Source: UBA2336 sp049306095
GTDB lineage: Bacteria; Bacteroidota; Bacteroidia; Cytophagales; Cyclobacteriaceae
Length of the DNA stretch: 64,000 bases
NCBI GenBank assembly: GCA_049306095.1
Contig: JBAQPU010000060.1
Coordinates: 5,586-69,585, forward strand
Direction: 5' to 3'
Shown: piece by piece, positions 32,612 to 40,520 of the stretch
How positions within the stretch are numbered: the stretch's first letter is position 1
Layout: each line of letters starts with the position of its first letter
The notes under the pieces: model-generated
What the model was told of the DNA's origin: nothing
The model's database searches: none
The model's input: only the letters and a program-made list of their open reading frames with translations
Translations under genes and position numbers: made by a program

Positions 32612-33682
32612 TTAATTCAAACCTGCTGTTTGGTACAGCTGATTTGGTATTTGTATTCTAAACGTTGTACCTGTTCCGGGTTTCGATTGCACCTCAATCG
32701 ATCCGTTCAGGCGTTCAATGGTATCTTTTACAATAAATAATCCGATACCGGTACCGTGCGACTGTGTCGTGGCACGATGAAATAACTCAAAGATTTTTCC
32801 GATATGCTCTTCCTCAATGCCAATTCCATTATCGGAAATTACTACTTCACAAAACTCTGCTCCCACGCTGATGACAACCCGGATGAACGGATCTGCTTTC
32901 GCAGGATCGGCATACTTGATAGCATTCGTCAGGATGTTGGTTAAAATTGTTTTCACCCGCACCAAGTCTGAAAAAAGCTCCGAGCTTTCGCTTACCTCCA
33001 CCTCCATGCTGATTTTATCGGCATGATAAAGGTTTTTTAAACCCTGGATTTCATCCTGAACCAACTGCCCTATTTCAATTTTCTCCCGCTGCACTGCAAG
33101 CTTCTCGTTCCGAAAGAAGTTGTTCATTTCTTCAATAAACGAATTCAGCTTCAGCAGGCTCCGTTTAATCAACCCCAGGTATTCTTGTTGTTGTTCGGCC
33201 GGTGCCCGTTCAGCAACATTTACCAACCCAAGCGCTGAAAGAACCGGTGCCTTAAGATCGTGCGTGGTTTTATAAATCACCTGATCCAGTTGCTTATTGG
33301 TATTCATAAGCTCCGTTTCTTTTGCTTTCGTTTGAGTAATGTCGTGCAATCTCAATACAAAACCTTTTGCTGCATCCGTCTGATGCGCATTGGAAACATG
33401 AACATTAAAATAGGTTTTATTACCTTTTTTAAGTTCTAACCCTATTTCGTAGGATTGTCCACTCTCTGAACCTTCGAGACTTCTCTTTATCTCCTCAACC
33501 CTATCCTCCCTCACATAATCAAAAATGTCTCTCCCCAGTAGTGCGATTGGCCGGGTGCCATACAATTTTAACACTGAGGACGATATGTATTGTATTTTAT
33601 AGGTTCTGTCAACTACGATAAAAATATCATTCGAGTTCTCAATCAATTCCTGGAAACTCCACTCCACATTTCTCTCGCTCAT
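32612..33682 (-). CDS. PAS-domain sensor histidine kinase
   Basis: 356 residues. A PAS domain at about 10-118 (FQELIENSNDIFIVVDRTYK, with a PAC end RLHDITQTKAKE) precedes the HisKA box with phospho-acceptor H141 (THDLKAP) and a HATPase domain: N box NILTNAIKYAD (249-259), DNGIGIEEE (284-292), the F box IGKIFELFHRATTQSHGTGIGL (294-315). There is no membrane segment, so it is soluble and senses a cytoplasmic signal. No response regulator is next to it. Two YfiR-family genes lie just upstream on the same strand. Confidence 0.95.
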   Translation of the reverse strand: MSERNVEWSFQELIENSNDIFIVVDRTYKIQYISSSVLKLYGTRPIALLGRDIFDYVREDRVEEIKRSLEGSESGQSYEIGLELKKGNKTYFNVHVSNAHQTDAAKGFVLRLHDITQTKAKETELMNTNKQLDQVIYKTTHDLKAPVLSALGLVNVAERAPAEQQQEYLGLIKRSLLKLNSFIEEMNNFFRNEKLAVQREKIEIGQLVQDEIQGLKNLYHADKISMEVEVSESSELFSDLVRVKTILTNILTNAIKYADPAKADPFIRVVISVGAEFCEVVISDNGIGIEEEHIGKIFELFHRATTQSHGTGIGLFIVKDTIERLNGSIEVQSKPGTGTTFRIQIPNQLYQTAGLN

Positions 33683-33707
33683 CGTACCTGAAAATTGATC
33701 GAACTTT

Positions 33708-34217
33708 TTAGATCACAATAGCCATGCTTGTCAACTGACCTGACACCTTCAGGTTTGAGCTGGTAACAGTAGCCTGGTTCAATTCAAACTTCAGCTTCCC
33801 GTCAATTACTTTAAAGTTGATACAGCTTCCTTTTTGTCCGAGACCGTTACCATCGGTTACGGTAAGAACAGATTTACCGGTTGTGCTGGATTTAACTCCG
33901 TCAAAATCTTTGCTCTTTCCCTTTCCCAGGTATACCACCTGACAAGAAGATGCTTCAGCGGCTGAGCCCAACTTTTTTATCACATACTTCTTGCTGCCTT
34001 TTGGCTTTCCATCGTACCAGGTTTTAAGGGTATTGAAGACATCATCTTCACCCAAAACGCCCACTACAAACTCTCCGCCTGCGGCATCGTCCGGCCACTG
34101 TACGTACTTAATGAAGTTGTACAACATGGCAGCATGTATTTCGTGTGTGGCTCTTTCCTGCGCCCAAACACTAACACAAAAAACCAGTGTTGCGATTGTT
34201 AAAAAAACTTTTTTCAT
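33708..34217 (-). CDS. YfiR-family (DUF4154) periplasmic protein
   Basis: 169 residues from the ATG at 34217-34215, which starts a good signal peptide (MKKVFLTIATLVFCVSVWAQ). The longer frame upstream would place the signal peptide internally. Motifs of the family: HAAMLYNFIKYVQWPDD (25-41), GEFVVGVLGEDDVFNTL, and ASSCQVVYLGKGKS with a single cysteine. In Pseudomonas YfiR restrains the diguanylate cyclase YfiN; no such cyclase is here. It is a close paralogue of the next gene, and an intrinsic terminator separates the two. Confidence 0.9.
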   Translation of the reverse strand: MKKVFLTIATLVFCVSVWAQERATHEIHAAMLYNFIKYVQWPDDAAGGEFVVGVLGEDDVFNTLKTWYDGKPKGSKKYVIKKLGSAAEASSCQVVYLGKGKSKDFDGVKSSTTGKSVLTVTDGNGLGQKGSCINFKVIDGKLKFELNQATVTSSNLKVSGQLTSMAIVI

Positions 34218-34272
34218 AACGATAGAGGGTTTTAAATTATTCCAAGTTACAATTTTTTCAGGGTTTCCATAG

Positions 34273-34299
34273 AAAACCTCCCCCACATTGCGGGAGAGG
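34273..34299 (-). terminator. Intrinsic terminator after the upstream yfiR-like gene
   Basis: On the minus strand CCTCTCCC (34299-34292) pairs with GGGGGAGG (34284-34277), eight pairs with one G-T wobble, around a 7-base loop, followed by TTTTCT. It closes the 34318-34833 gene. A similar hairpin sits after the M42 peptidase gene. Confidence 0.65.
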
Positions 34300-34317
34300 A
34301 TTTTCACCAAACAACCC

Positions 34318-34833
34318 TTAAATCAAAATTGCCATTGAAGAAAGAGCTCCTGCTACTTTGAGGTTTGATGCCTCTACCGCACGCTGATTCAACTCGAACT
34401 TCAATTTATTATCTACATTTTTAAAATTGATACCGCTTCCTTTTTCGCCTAATCCCGCCTTATCCGTAATTACAAGCGTACCCTTTCCTTTTACTTTGTT
34501 GTTGATTGCGTCAAAATCATGACTCTTTGCTTTATCGATAAAAACAACCTGGCAGGCTGATACCTCAGCAGCAGAGTTGAATTTTTTAATCACATAGGTT
34601 TTGGAACCGCGAGGCTTACCACCATACCATGAGTTTAGGGTATTGTACAGGTCGTTATTACCAACTACGCCAATCACAAACTCGCCACCTTCTGCATGGT
34701 CAGGCCACTGAACGTACTTAATAAAGTTATACACCATCATCGAATATACTTCGTGCATGGGTCTGTCTTGGGCAAAAACTGCACTGCTACTTAAAATGAA
34801 CAGCGCTAAGAGTGTTTTTTGAATCGTTTTCAT
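34318..34833 (-). CDS. YfiR-family (DUF4154) periplasmic protein (paralogue)
   Basis: 171 residues from the ATG at 34833-34831, which opens a signal peptide (MKTIQKTLLALFIL then SSAVFAQ). The body is clearly related to the neighbouring gene: VYSMMVYNFIKYVQWPDHAEGGEFVIGVVGNND, KPRGSKTYVIKKFNSAAEVSACQVVFIDKAKS and a final NLKVAGALSSMAILI (in pieces). The two arose by tandem duplication. Each has one cysteine in the central (S/A)CQVV block. The function in this organism is unknown. Confidence 0.9.
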   Translation of the reverse strand: MKTIQKTLLALFILSSSAVFAQDRPMHEVYSMMVYNFIKYVQWPDHAEGGEFVIGVVGNNDLYNTLNSWYGGKPRGSKTYVIKKFNSAAEVSACQVVFIDKAKSHDFDAINNKVKGKGTLVITDKAGLGEKGSGINFKNVDNKLKFELNQRAVEASNLKVAGALSSMAILI

Positions 34834-34868
34834 TTTCTGGTCTTTTATTCCGTTTTGATGATACAAAA

Positions 34869-34900
34869 ATAGGCTCCCCCACCTGCGTGGAAGAGCCTAT
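34869..34900 (-). terminator. Intrinsic terminator after the M42 peptidase gene
   Basis: ATAGGCTC (minus 34900-34893) pairs with GAGCCTAT (34876-34869), a perfect 8-base stem with a 16-base loop, followed on the minus strand by TTTTTG. Lies 40 bases after the peptidase stop. Confidence 0.75.
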
Positions 34901-34939
34901 ACAGACCAGATTCTTTCGAATGTAAGATTTAAGGGATTA

Positions 34940-36010
34940 TTACTTAATGTAATGGAAGGTTTGACCCGGTTTTACCTGCAATAGAACCTCAAAAATGAGT
35001 TTTATAACGTTTTCGACATCGTTTTTATGTACCGTTTCAACGGTAGTATGCATGTATTTCAGAGGTAATGAAATGAGGCCTGAAGCAACCCCTTCGAAGG
35101 AATATGCAAAAGAGTCGGTATCCGTACCCGTTGAACGGCTGACGGCCTGGCGCTGGAATGGAATTTTCTTCTTTTCCGCGGTCTGGATAAGCATTTTCAG
35201 CACATTATTCTGAACAGCCGGCCCATAGCAAACCACGGGGCCTAAACCGCACTTCAGGTTGCCGCTCTCCTTCTTATTGTACATGGGCGATTGGGTGTCG
35301 TGGGTAACATCAGTACAAATGGCCAGATCAGGCTTAAGCTTGCGGGAGATCATTTCAGCGCCCCGTAAACCTATCTCTTCCTGCACCGCGTTTACAACAT
35401 ACAGGCAAAACGGTAACTTCTTTTTGTTTTCCTTCAGCCTGCGGGTAACTTCGGCTATCATAAAACCACCCATGCGGTTGTCGAGTGCGCGACCGGTCAG
35501 GTAATTCTTATTGAGTTCAATCAGCTCATCTTCAAACGTTGCCACCGTACCCACATGAACGCCCATTGCCTCTACTTCCTTTTTAGATTCGGCACCGATA
35601 TCAATAAAGATGTTCTTTAAAGATGGAGCTTCTTCCTTTGCGGCATCACGCACATGGATGGCAGGCCAACCAAATACACCTTTTACAATTCCTTTTTCGG
35701 TATGCAGGTTGACACGCATGGAGGGGGCAATCTGGTGATCAGACCCACCATTTCTCCGAACATAAATGTACCCGTCATCGGTGATGTAATTCACAAACCA
35801 GGAAATTTCATCGGCATGGGCTTCAATCACCACTTTGTACTGGCCTTTTGGATTTACAATACCAACAGCGGTACCATAGACATCCACCATATAATCATCG
35901 ATATAGGGTTTCAGGTAGTTTAACCAAATCTGTTGACCGGAAGATTCAAATCCGGTGGGTGAGGCATTGTTGAGATACTTGAATAAGAACTCTTTACTTT
36001 TTTTATCCAT
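34940..36010 (-). CDS. M42-family metallopeptidase (aminopeptidase/glutamyl aminopeptidase type)
   Basis: 356 residues. Metal and catalytic motifs are visible in order: VVIEAHADEISWFV (61-74), GRALDNRMGGFM (about 174-185), VNAVQEEIGLRGAEM (about 205-219), AICTDVTHDTQSP (about 230-242), and the final TDTDSFAYSFEGVASGLISLPLKYMHTTVET with the last zinc histidine. These form the di-metal site of dodecameric tetrahedral aminopeptidases. It removes N-terminal residues from peptides in the cytoplasm. It is followed by a strong terminator and preceded by an imperfect palindromic repeat. Confidence 0.93.
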   Translation of the reverse strand: MDKKSKEFLFKYLNNASPTGFESSGQQIWLNYLKPYIDDYMVDVYGTAVGIVNPKGQYKVVIEAHADEISWFVNYITDDGYIYVRRNGGSDHQIAPSMRVNLHTEKGIVKGVFGWPAIHVRDAAKEEAPSLKNIFIDIGAESKKEVEAMGVHVGTVATFEDELIELNKNYLTGRALDNRMGGFMIAEVTRRLKENKKKLPFCLYVVNAVQEEIGLRGAEMISRKLKPDLAICTDVTHDTQSPMYNKKESGNLKCGLGPVVCYGPAVQNNVLKMLIQTAEKKKIPFQRQAVSRSTGTDTDSFAYSFEGVASGLISLPLKYMHTTVETVHKNDVENVIKLIFEVLLQVKPGQTFHYIK

Positions 36011-36020
36011 TTTTCTAACT

Positions 36021-36119
36021 GTGTTTAGGTGTTCAGGTGCTGATGTGCTCTAGTTGTAAAGTGCTTTCGTGCTTAAAGTAAACAAACATTAGCACATAAA
36101 CACCTGAACACATCAACAC
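36021..36119. repeat. Imperfect inverted repeat between pccB-like gene and M42 peptidase gene
   Basis: Arms 36021-36049 and 36091-36119, 29 bases each, match 25 of 29 as reverse complements, around a 41-base loop. They are built of the words GTGTTTAGGTGTTCAGGTG and AGCACATAAACACCTGAAC. The structure fills the whole gap. Confidence 0.8.
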
Positions 36120-36121
36120 AA

Positions 36122-37693
36122 CTATAAAGGAATATTCCCATGTTTTTTCTTAGGTAACTTGTCGACTTTATTTTCCAGCATTTCAAAGGCGGCAATTAGT
36201 TTTTCACGAGTCTGGTCGGGGTAAATCACTTCATCAATGTACCCTCTGTGTGCAGCCCTGTAAGGATTCGCAAATTTTTGCGTGTACTCCTCTACCTTTT
36301 CATTGAGCTTGGCAACCGGGTCTGCGGCTTCTGAAATTTCCTTTTTGAAAATAATTTCTGCCGCACCCTTAGCTCCCATCACAGCAATCTCGGCCGTTGG
36401 CCATGCGTAGTTCATATCGGCACCAATGTGCTTGGAGTTCATCACATCATAAGCACCACCGTATGCTTTACGGGTGATCACCGTTACACGCGGAACAGTA
36501 GCTTCCGAAAAGGCAAACAACAACTTGGCCCCATTGGTGATGATGGCGTTCCACTCCTGATCGGTGCCCGGTAAAAATCCTGGAACATCTTCAAGAACTA
36601 ACAATGGAATATTAAAGCAATCGCAGAAGCGAACGAAACGTGCTCCCTTCACGCTGGCATCAATATCCAACACCCCTGCTAATGAAGCAGGTTGATTCCC
36701 AACAATACCAATGCTTCGGCCTGCAATACGCGCAAATCCGACAATAATATTTTCAGCAAAGTTTTGGTGTACCTCAAAGAAACTTCCTTCATCCACAATA
36801 CCATTCACTACCTCGCGCATATCATACGGTTGATTCGGGTTGGATGGGATGATGTTGTTCAGCGTTTCGCGTTTTTCATTTCCGGCTGAGTACGGAACGC
36901 GTGGAGCCTCGTCTTCACAATTTTGAGGGACATAACTCAGTAGTTTTTTTATTTCACTGATGCAGATTGCTTCATTCGCGCATGAAAAATGCGTTACCCC
37001 GCTTTTCGTGCTGTGTGCAGAGGCGCCCCCCAACTCTTCCGCGGTAACATTTTCATGCGTCACCGTTTTCACTACGTTGGGTCCGGTTACAAACATGAAT
37101 GAAGTATTCTCCACCATGAAAATGAAATCGGTGATGGCAGGTGAGTACACGGCACCTCCGGCACAAGGGCCCATGATGGCTGAAATCTGAGGCACGACAC
37201 CCGAAGCCAGGGTATTGCGATAAAAGATATCGGCATAGCCGCCCAACGATACCACACCTTCCTGAATACGCGCGCCTCCAGAATCATTCAACCCGATAAC
37301 TGGTGCACCATTTTTCATGGCCAGATCCATGATCTTCACAATTTTTTCAGCGTGTGTTTCAGAAAGCGACCCACCAAACACGGTAAAGTCCTGCGAGAAA
37401 ACATACACAAGTCTTCCGTTCACTTTTCCATAACCCGTTACCACTCCATCGCCTAAATAATATTCCTTGTCCAGACCAAAGTCTTTACTGCGATGCATCA
37501 CAAACTTGCCAAGCTCTTCAAACGTTCCTTCATCGATTAACAGATCAATCCGCTCGCGCGCTGTGAGTTTGCTCTTGGCATGTTGTTGTTCAATTCGCTT
37601 CTCCCCTCCGCCCAGCAACGCTTCCTGATTTTTACGGTCAAGCTCGTTATACTTTTTCTGCTGGTTGGGGTCGTTATGGGTGCGTTTTGTCAT
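36122..37693 (-). CDS. Acyl-CoA carboxylase carboxyltransferase (beta) subunit, propionyl-CoA carboxylase-like
   Basis: 523 residues from the ATG at 37693-37691 (MTKRTHND); a longer frame exists but this start fits the family and leaves room for the divergent promoter of ppx. The signature blocks of PccB are clear: LLGGGEKRIEQQHAKSKLTARERIDLL, SQDFTVFGGSLSETHAEKI, LNDSGGARIQEGVVSLGGYADIF, and CNIPLLVLEDVPGFLPGTDQEWNAIITNGAKL-like segments. This is the class that carboxylates propionyl-CoA (methylmalonyl route). The biotin-carrying alpha subunit is not in this window. It is the second beta subunit present. Confidence 0.93.
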   Translation of the reverse strand: MTKRTHNDPNQQKKYNELDRKNQEALLGGGEKRIEQQHAKSKLTARERIDLLIDEGTFEELGKFVMHRSKDFGLDKEYYLGDGVVTGYGKVNGRLVYVFSQDFTVFGGSLSETHAEKIVKIMDLAMKNGAPVIGLNDSGGARIQEGVVSLGGYADIFYRNTLASGVVPQISAIMGPCAGGAVYSPAITDFIFMVENTSFMFVTGPNVVKTVTHENVTAEELGGASAHSTKSGVTHFSCANEAICISEIKKLLSYVPQNCEDEAPRVPYSAGNEKRETLNNIIPSNPNQPYDMREVVNGIVDEGSFFEVHQNFAENIIVGFARIAGRSIGIVGNQPASLAGVLDIDASVKGARFVRFCDCFNIPLLVLEDVPGFLPGTDQEWNAIITNGAKLLFAFSEATVPRVTVITRKAYGGAYDVMNSKHIGADMNYAWPTAEIAVMGAKGAAEIIFKKEISEAADPVAKLNEKVEEYTQKFANPYRAAHRGYIDEVIYPDQTREKLIAAFEMLENKVDKLPKKKHGNIPL

Positions 37694-37762
37694 GATGTTC
37701 TTGAGTTCCGAAATATATCGGGTTTTATTGGAATTAAGCGCGTTTGATCCATTTTTCAACCT

Positions 37763-37770
37763 TACTTTTG
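37763..37770 (+). promoter_or_regulatory. Bacteroidetes -7 box for ppx/gppA
   Basis: TACTTTTG, a match to TAnnTTTG, 20 bases upstream of the ATG at 37791. A TTTG sits 16 bases upstream of it, closer than the normal 19-21 spacing. Confidence 0.5.
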
Positions 37771-37790
37771 GTCATTGCTTATCCGAGGCT

Positions 37791-38720
37791 ATGCTAAATA
37801 TTGCCATCATCGATTTAGGAACGAATACTTTTCATCTGTTGCTGGCCTTCTGGAAGGATGGCCGATACACGATAACGCATCGCGAGCGGAGTGCCGTTAA
37901 AATCGGGTTAGGCGGTATCACAAAAGATATTATTCAGGAGGATGGAATTGAACGGGCGATGCTCGCATTACAGCAGTTTAAAAAAACAATTGATTCACAC
38001 GGCATTCAGAAAGTTTACGCCTTTGGAACCAGTGCCTTTCGCAATGCAAAAAATGGCAATGAGGTTGCAGACAGAATAAAGCGAACCCTGAACATAACGG
38101 TGGATATTATATCTGGAGAACAGGAAGCTGCATTCATTTATAAAGGAGCACGGTCTGCCGTTCAGCTTGGCGATGAACCATCACTCATTATGGATATTGG
38201 TGGAGGAAGTGTAGAATTTATAATCGGGAACAACCAAAAAATATTCTGGAAAAAGAGTGTAGAAATTGGCGCACAACGACTACTTGAGAAATATCAAAAG
38301 CATGATCCTATTTCAAACGATGAAATTGTTCAGCTAGACGATCATTTTAAGAGTTCACTTCAGGAAGTCTTTGAAGCTATTCGTAAATACAATCCAAGCA
38401 CCCTTATTGGATCATCCGGAACGTTTGACACATTGAGTGAGATTTACTGTATTCAGCAATCCATTCCATACCAGGAGGCAGACTCCGAAACCCCATTAAC
38501 AATAGCAAGTTTTTATTCTACCTATGATGAGTTGGTTAAGAAGAACAGAATCGAACGCCTGCAAATCCCCGGCATGATTGAAATGCGGGTAGACATGATT
38601 GTGACAGCCTGTTGCCTGATCCGTTTTCTCCTTAACAAATTTGAATTCAAAACTATCCGGGTTTCAACCTGGTCACTGAAAGAAGGGGTGTTGGCTCACC
38701 TCACCGAAGCCAAAAAATGA
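37791..38720 (+). CDS. Exopolyphosphatase/guanosine pentaphosphate phosphatase (Ppx/GppA family)
   Basis: 309 residues from the ATG at 37791; the longer in-frame start at 37665 lacks family character and overlaps the divergent pccB-like gene. The actin-like ATPase motifs are DLGTNTFHLL (8-17), SGEQEAAFIYKGA (108-120) and MDIGGGSVEF (134-143), followed by the GSSGTFDTLSEI block. These enzymes hydrolyse polyphosphate or pppGpp. At about 309 residues it is the single-domain form without the C-terminal HD region. It shares a 98-base divergent promoter region with the PccB-like gene. Confidence 0.92.
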   Translation: MLNIAIIDLGTNTFHLLLAFWKDGRYTITHRERSAVKIGLGGITKDIIQEDGIERAMLALQQFKKTIDSHGIQKVYAFGTSAFRNAKNGNEVADRIKRTLNITVDIISGEQEAAFIYKGARSAVQLGDEPSLIMDIGGGSVEFIIGNNQKIFWKKSVEIGAQRLLEKYQKHDPISNDEIVQLDDHFKSSLQEVFEAIRKYNPSTLIGSSGTFDTLSEIYCIQQSIPYQEADSETPLTIASFYSTYDELVKKNRIERLQIPGMIEMRVDMIVTACCLIRFLLNKFEFKTIRVSTWSLKEGVLAHLTEAKK

Positions 38721-38738
38721 GCGGTTATAAACCGCTCA
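38718..38738. terminator. Hairpin terminator over the convergent ppx and muiA-like gene ends
   Basis: TGAGCGGT (38718-38725) and ACCGCTCA (38731-38738) form a perfect 8-base stem with a 5-base loop TATAA. On the minus strand it is followed by TTTTTT (from the end of ppx), so it fits as the terminator of the muiA-like gene. It overlaps both stop codons. Confidence 0.7.
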
Positions 38739-40338
38739 CTTGTTTATCCTTCGGATATTTCACTTCGTATTTGAAAACTACCTTCTTCGTTTCATTGGGC
38801 TGAAGAGTCATACTCCAAACAAGCTTTCCGGTATCCTTATTGTATTTAGCACCACCTGTATCAGATGCGGTAACTTCAATCTGACTGTTCTTCGATACCG
38901 GAACCTGGTCTTCGACTGTAATTTTTACTACTTCATTTTTTGTGTTCCGAACGGATATTTCCCAGGCATAACTGTCCCGTTGGTTTCCACCGATCAGCTT
39001 GCGTGAAGTGAAATCTTTCAGTTTCTCCCGCTTCACGACAATTCGTTTATCGCGACCGAGGGAAACAGCAAGTGTATCTTTTATACTATTCGGGTCGATA
39101 TACGATTTACCTACGAAGGTTCCTTCAAAAAAAACATTGGCCTCTCCGGGTAGCAGGTTAAACTCTTCCCAACCGGTTGCGCGTGCCAGCAGAAAAGCAT
39201 CCTGATCAAGTTTCGGAGCAACCGAATATTCATAATCGGCTTTCATTTCATGGCTACGCACATCTACCAACGTTGGTTTTGAAGCAGAAAGGACTGTGTA
39301 TGGCAAGCCAATTTCAAACTCTGTATTCAACGATGTTTGAACGGTGGTTACAAAATCGGAAGATGTTTGTGCAGGAGCTTCTTCCATAACAATTTCCGCA
39401 TCCGCAACCTTTGCTGCCTCTGGGGCGGGGACACTACGGTGAACAGCACCATTGTTTGCCAACTTTCTGTACTTATAAATGTTGAAATCTAAATACCAGG
39501 CAAATAACTCCGGTTTCAGTCCGCCTAAACTGGGGTTTGCGGTTGAAAGCTTTAGCTTCACATTATTCCACTGCTCACCGGTGTTTTGATAAACATTGGC
39601 TTTGTAGTTTAACTGTACCGGATTTTTGGTGTCCTTCGCCCGAAGGTCATACACAGGGTACCAACCTGCATTCATTACTACATAGTTAACATCTAATTCT
39701 ACTGCAGTACTCGCATCAGCGGAAACGCTGATCACAATCTCGCTCGTGTTTCTGCTGTACAGGTCACTTTTTTCATTGATCTGTTGTGTTGTTTTGACAA
39801 TCCGCTCATTCAAAATCTTTATGTTCTCATCAATCTTAACTTTTGCCATTCCAATTTCCGTAAGTCGCGAACGATAGAAATCAGCCATTGACTTCAGCTC
39901 AGCCACCGTAACATTTTGCTGGCTCCCCCCAATTTTCTGATTACTCAGAATAAGCTGCTCTTCTTTGGACAGAATATCTTTTTGGTTCTGTTCAAGTGTT
40001 AGTTGTTTCTTGTCGTTATCCAGCGATTGCTTCAGGGTTTGTAAATCTTTCGGCACATTGAATTCGTTCAGAAAGTTTTGATTATGACTAATGCCAAGAA
40101 TTACAAAACTACCCTTTCCGGAAACCTGAATACTTTGCTGATCCAGTTGTGAAGTAAGTCCGGTTAAAATCAGATTGGTTTTTCCTGCCTCAACTCTTGT
40201 CTTAACCTCACGTGTTACCTGCGCCCTGTTCAGAAAAACGGTAATACGACTAATCCTGGAATCAATTGGCTTATCGGTTTGAGAATAAAGAACTACTGTG
40301 CTGATGGTTAGAAACAATGAAAGAAATGCCTTTTTCAT
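38725..40338 (-). CDS. MuiA/DUF4139-family exported protein
   Basis: 537 residues. A signal peptide covers about 1-19 (MKKAFLSLFLTISTVVLYSQ). An N-terminal DUF4140-like part has ISRITVFLNRAQVTREVKTRVEAG (28-51), a long coiled coil follows at about 100-190 (LKQSLDNDKKQLTLEQNQKD), and the DUF4139 domain runs from about 200 to the end (VSADASTAVELDVNYVVMNAGWYPVYDLRA, then VTVEDQVPVSKNSQIEV). The family includes Rhizobium/Anabaena MuiA ('mucoidy inhibitor A'); the biochemical role is unknown. It ends in a terminator hairpin shared with ppx. Upstream is the divergent Ldh-type oxidoreductase. Confidence 0.9.
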   Translation of the reverse strand: MKKAFLSLFLTISTVVLYSQTDKPIDSRISRITVFLNRAQVTREVKTRVEAGKTNLILTGLTSQLDQQSIQVSGKGSFVILGISHNQNFLNEFNVPKDLQTLKQSLDNDKKQLTLEQNQKDILSKEEQLILSNQKIGGSQQNVTVAELKSMADFYRSRLTEIGMAKVKIDENIKILNERIVKTTQQINEKSDLYSRNTSEIVISVSADASTAVELDVNYVVMNAGWYPVYDLRAKDTKNPVQLNYKANVYQNTGEQWNNVKLKLSTANPSLGGLKPELFAWYLDFNIYKYRKLANNGAVHRSVPAPEAAKVADAEIVMEEAPAQTSSDFVTTVQTSLNTEFEIGLPYTVLSASKPTLVDVRSHEMKADYEYSVAPKLDQDAFLLARATGWEEFNLLPGEANVFFEGTFVGKSYIDPNSIKDTLAVSLGRDKRIVVKREKLKDFTSRKLIGGNQRDSYAWEISVRNTKNEVVKITVEDQVPVSKNSQIEVTASDTGGAKYNKDTGKLVWSMTLQPNETKKVVFKYEVKYPKDKQVSGL

Positions 40339-40413
40339 ATTTTTTTTGAGTTTTCATCTTGAGATGCAAATACTGTGCAAACTCCATAACGAAGGTAGGA
40401 TATTTGTCCTAAA

Positions 40414-40496
40414 CTGTGATTTATCTGATTACGGTGATTTTGTATGATTAAATTGGATAAGAAATCATGGTAATCACTTAATCATGCGAATCATAG
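40414..40496. repeat. Imperfect inverted repeat built from TGATT words
   Basis: Left arm 40414-40449 and right arm 40463-40496 are reverse complements with about three quarters matching; each holds several TGATT or AATCA words. The 182-base divergent region between the muiA-like and Ldh genes contains it, overlapping likely promoter sequence. Confidence 0.65.
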
Positions 40497-40507
40497 TTTA
40501 AGACGTT

Positions 40508-40515
40508 TATCTTTG
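40508..40515 (+). promoter_or_regulatory. Bacteroidetes -7 box directly before the Ldh-family gene
   Basis: TATCTTTG is an exact consensus -7 box only 5 bases before the ATG at 40521. Transcription would start close to the ATG, so the mRNA may be leaderless. The TTTG at -33 is not visible. Confidence 0.5.
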
Positions 40516-40520
40516 CCATC

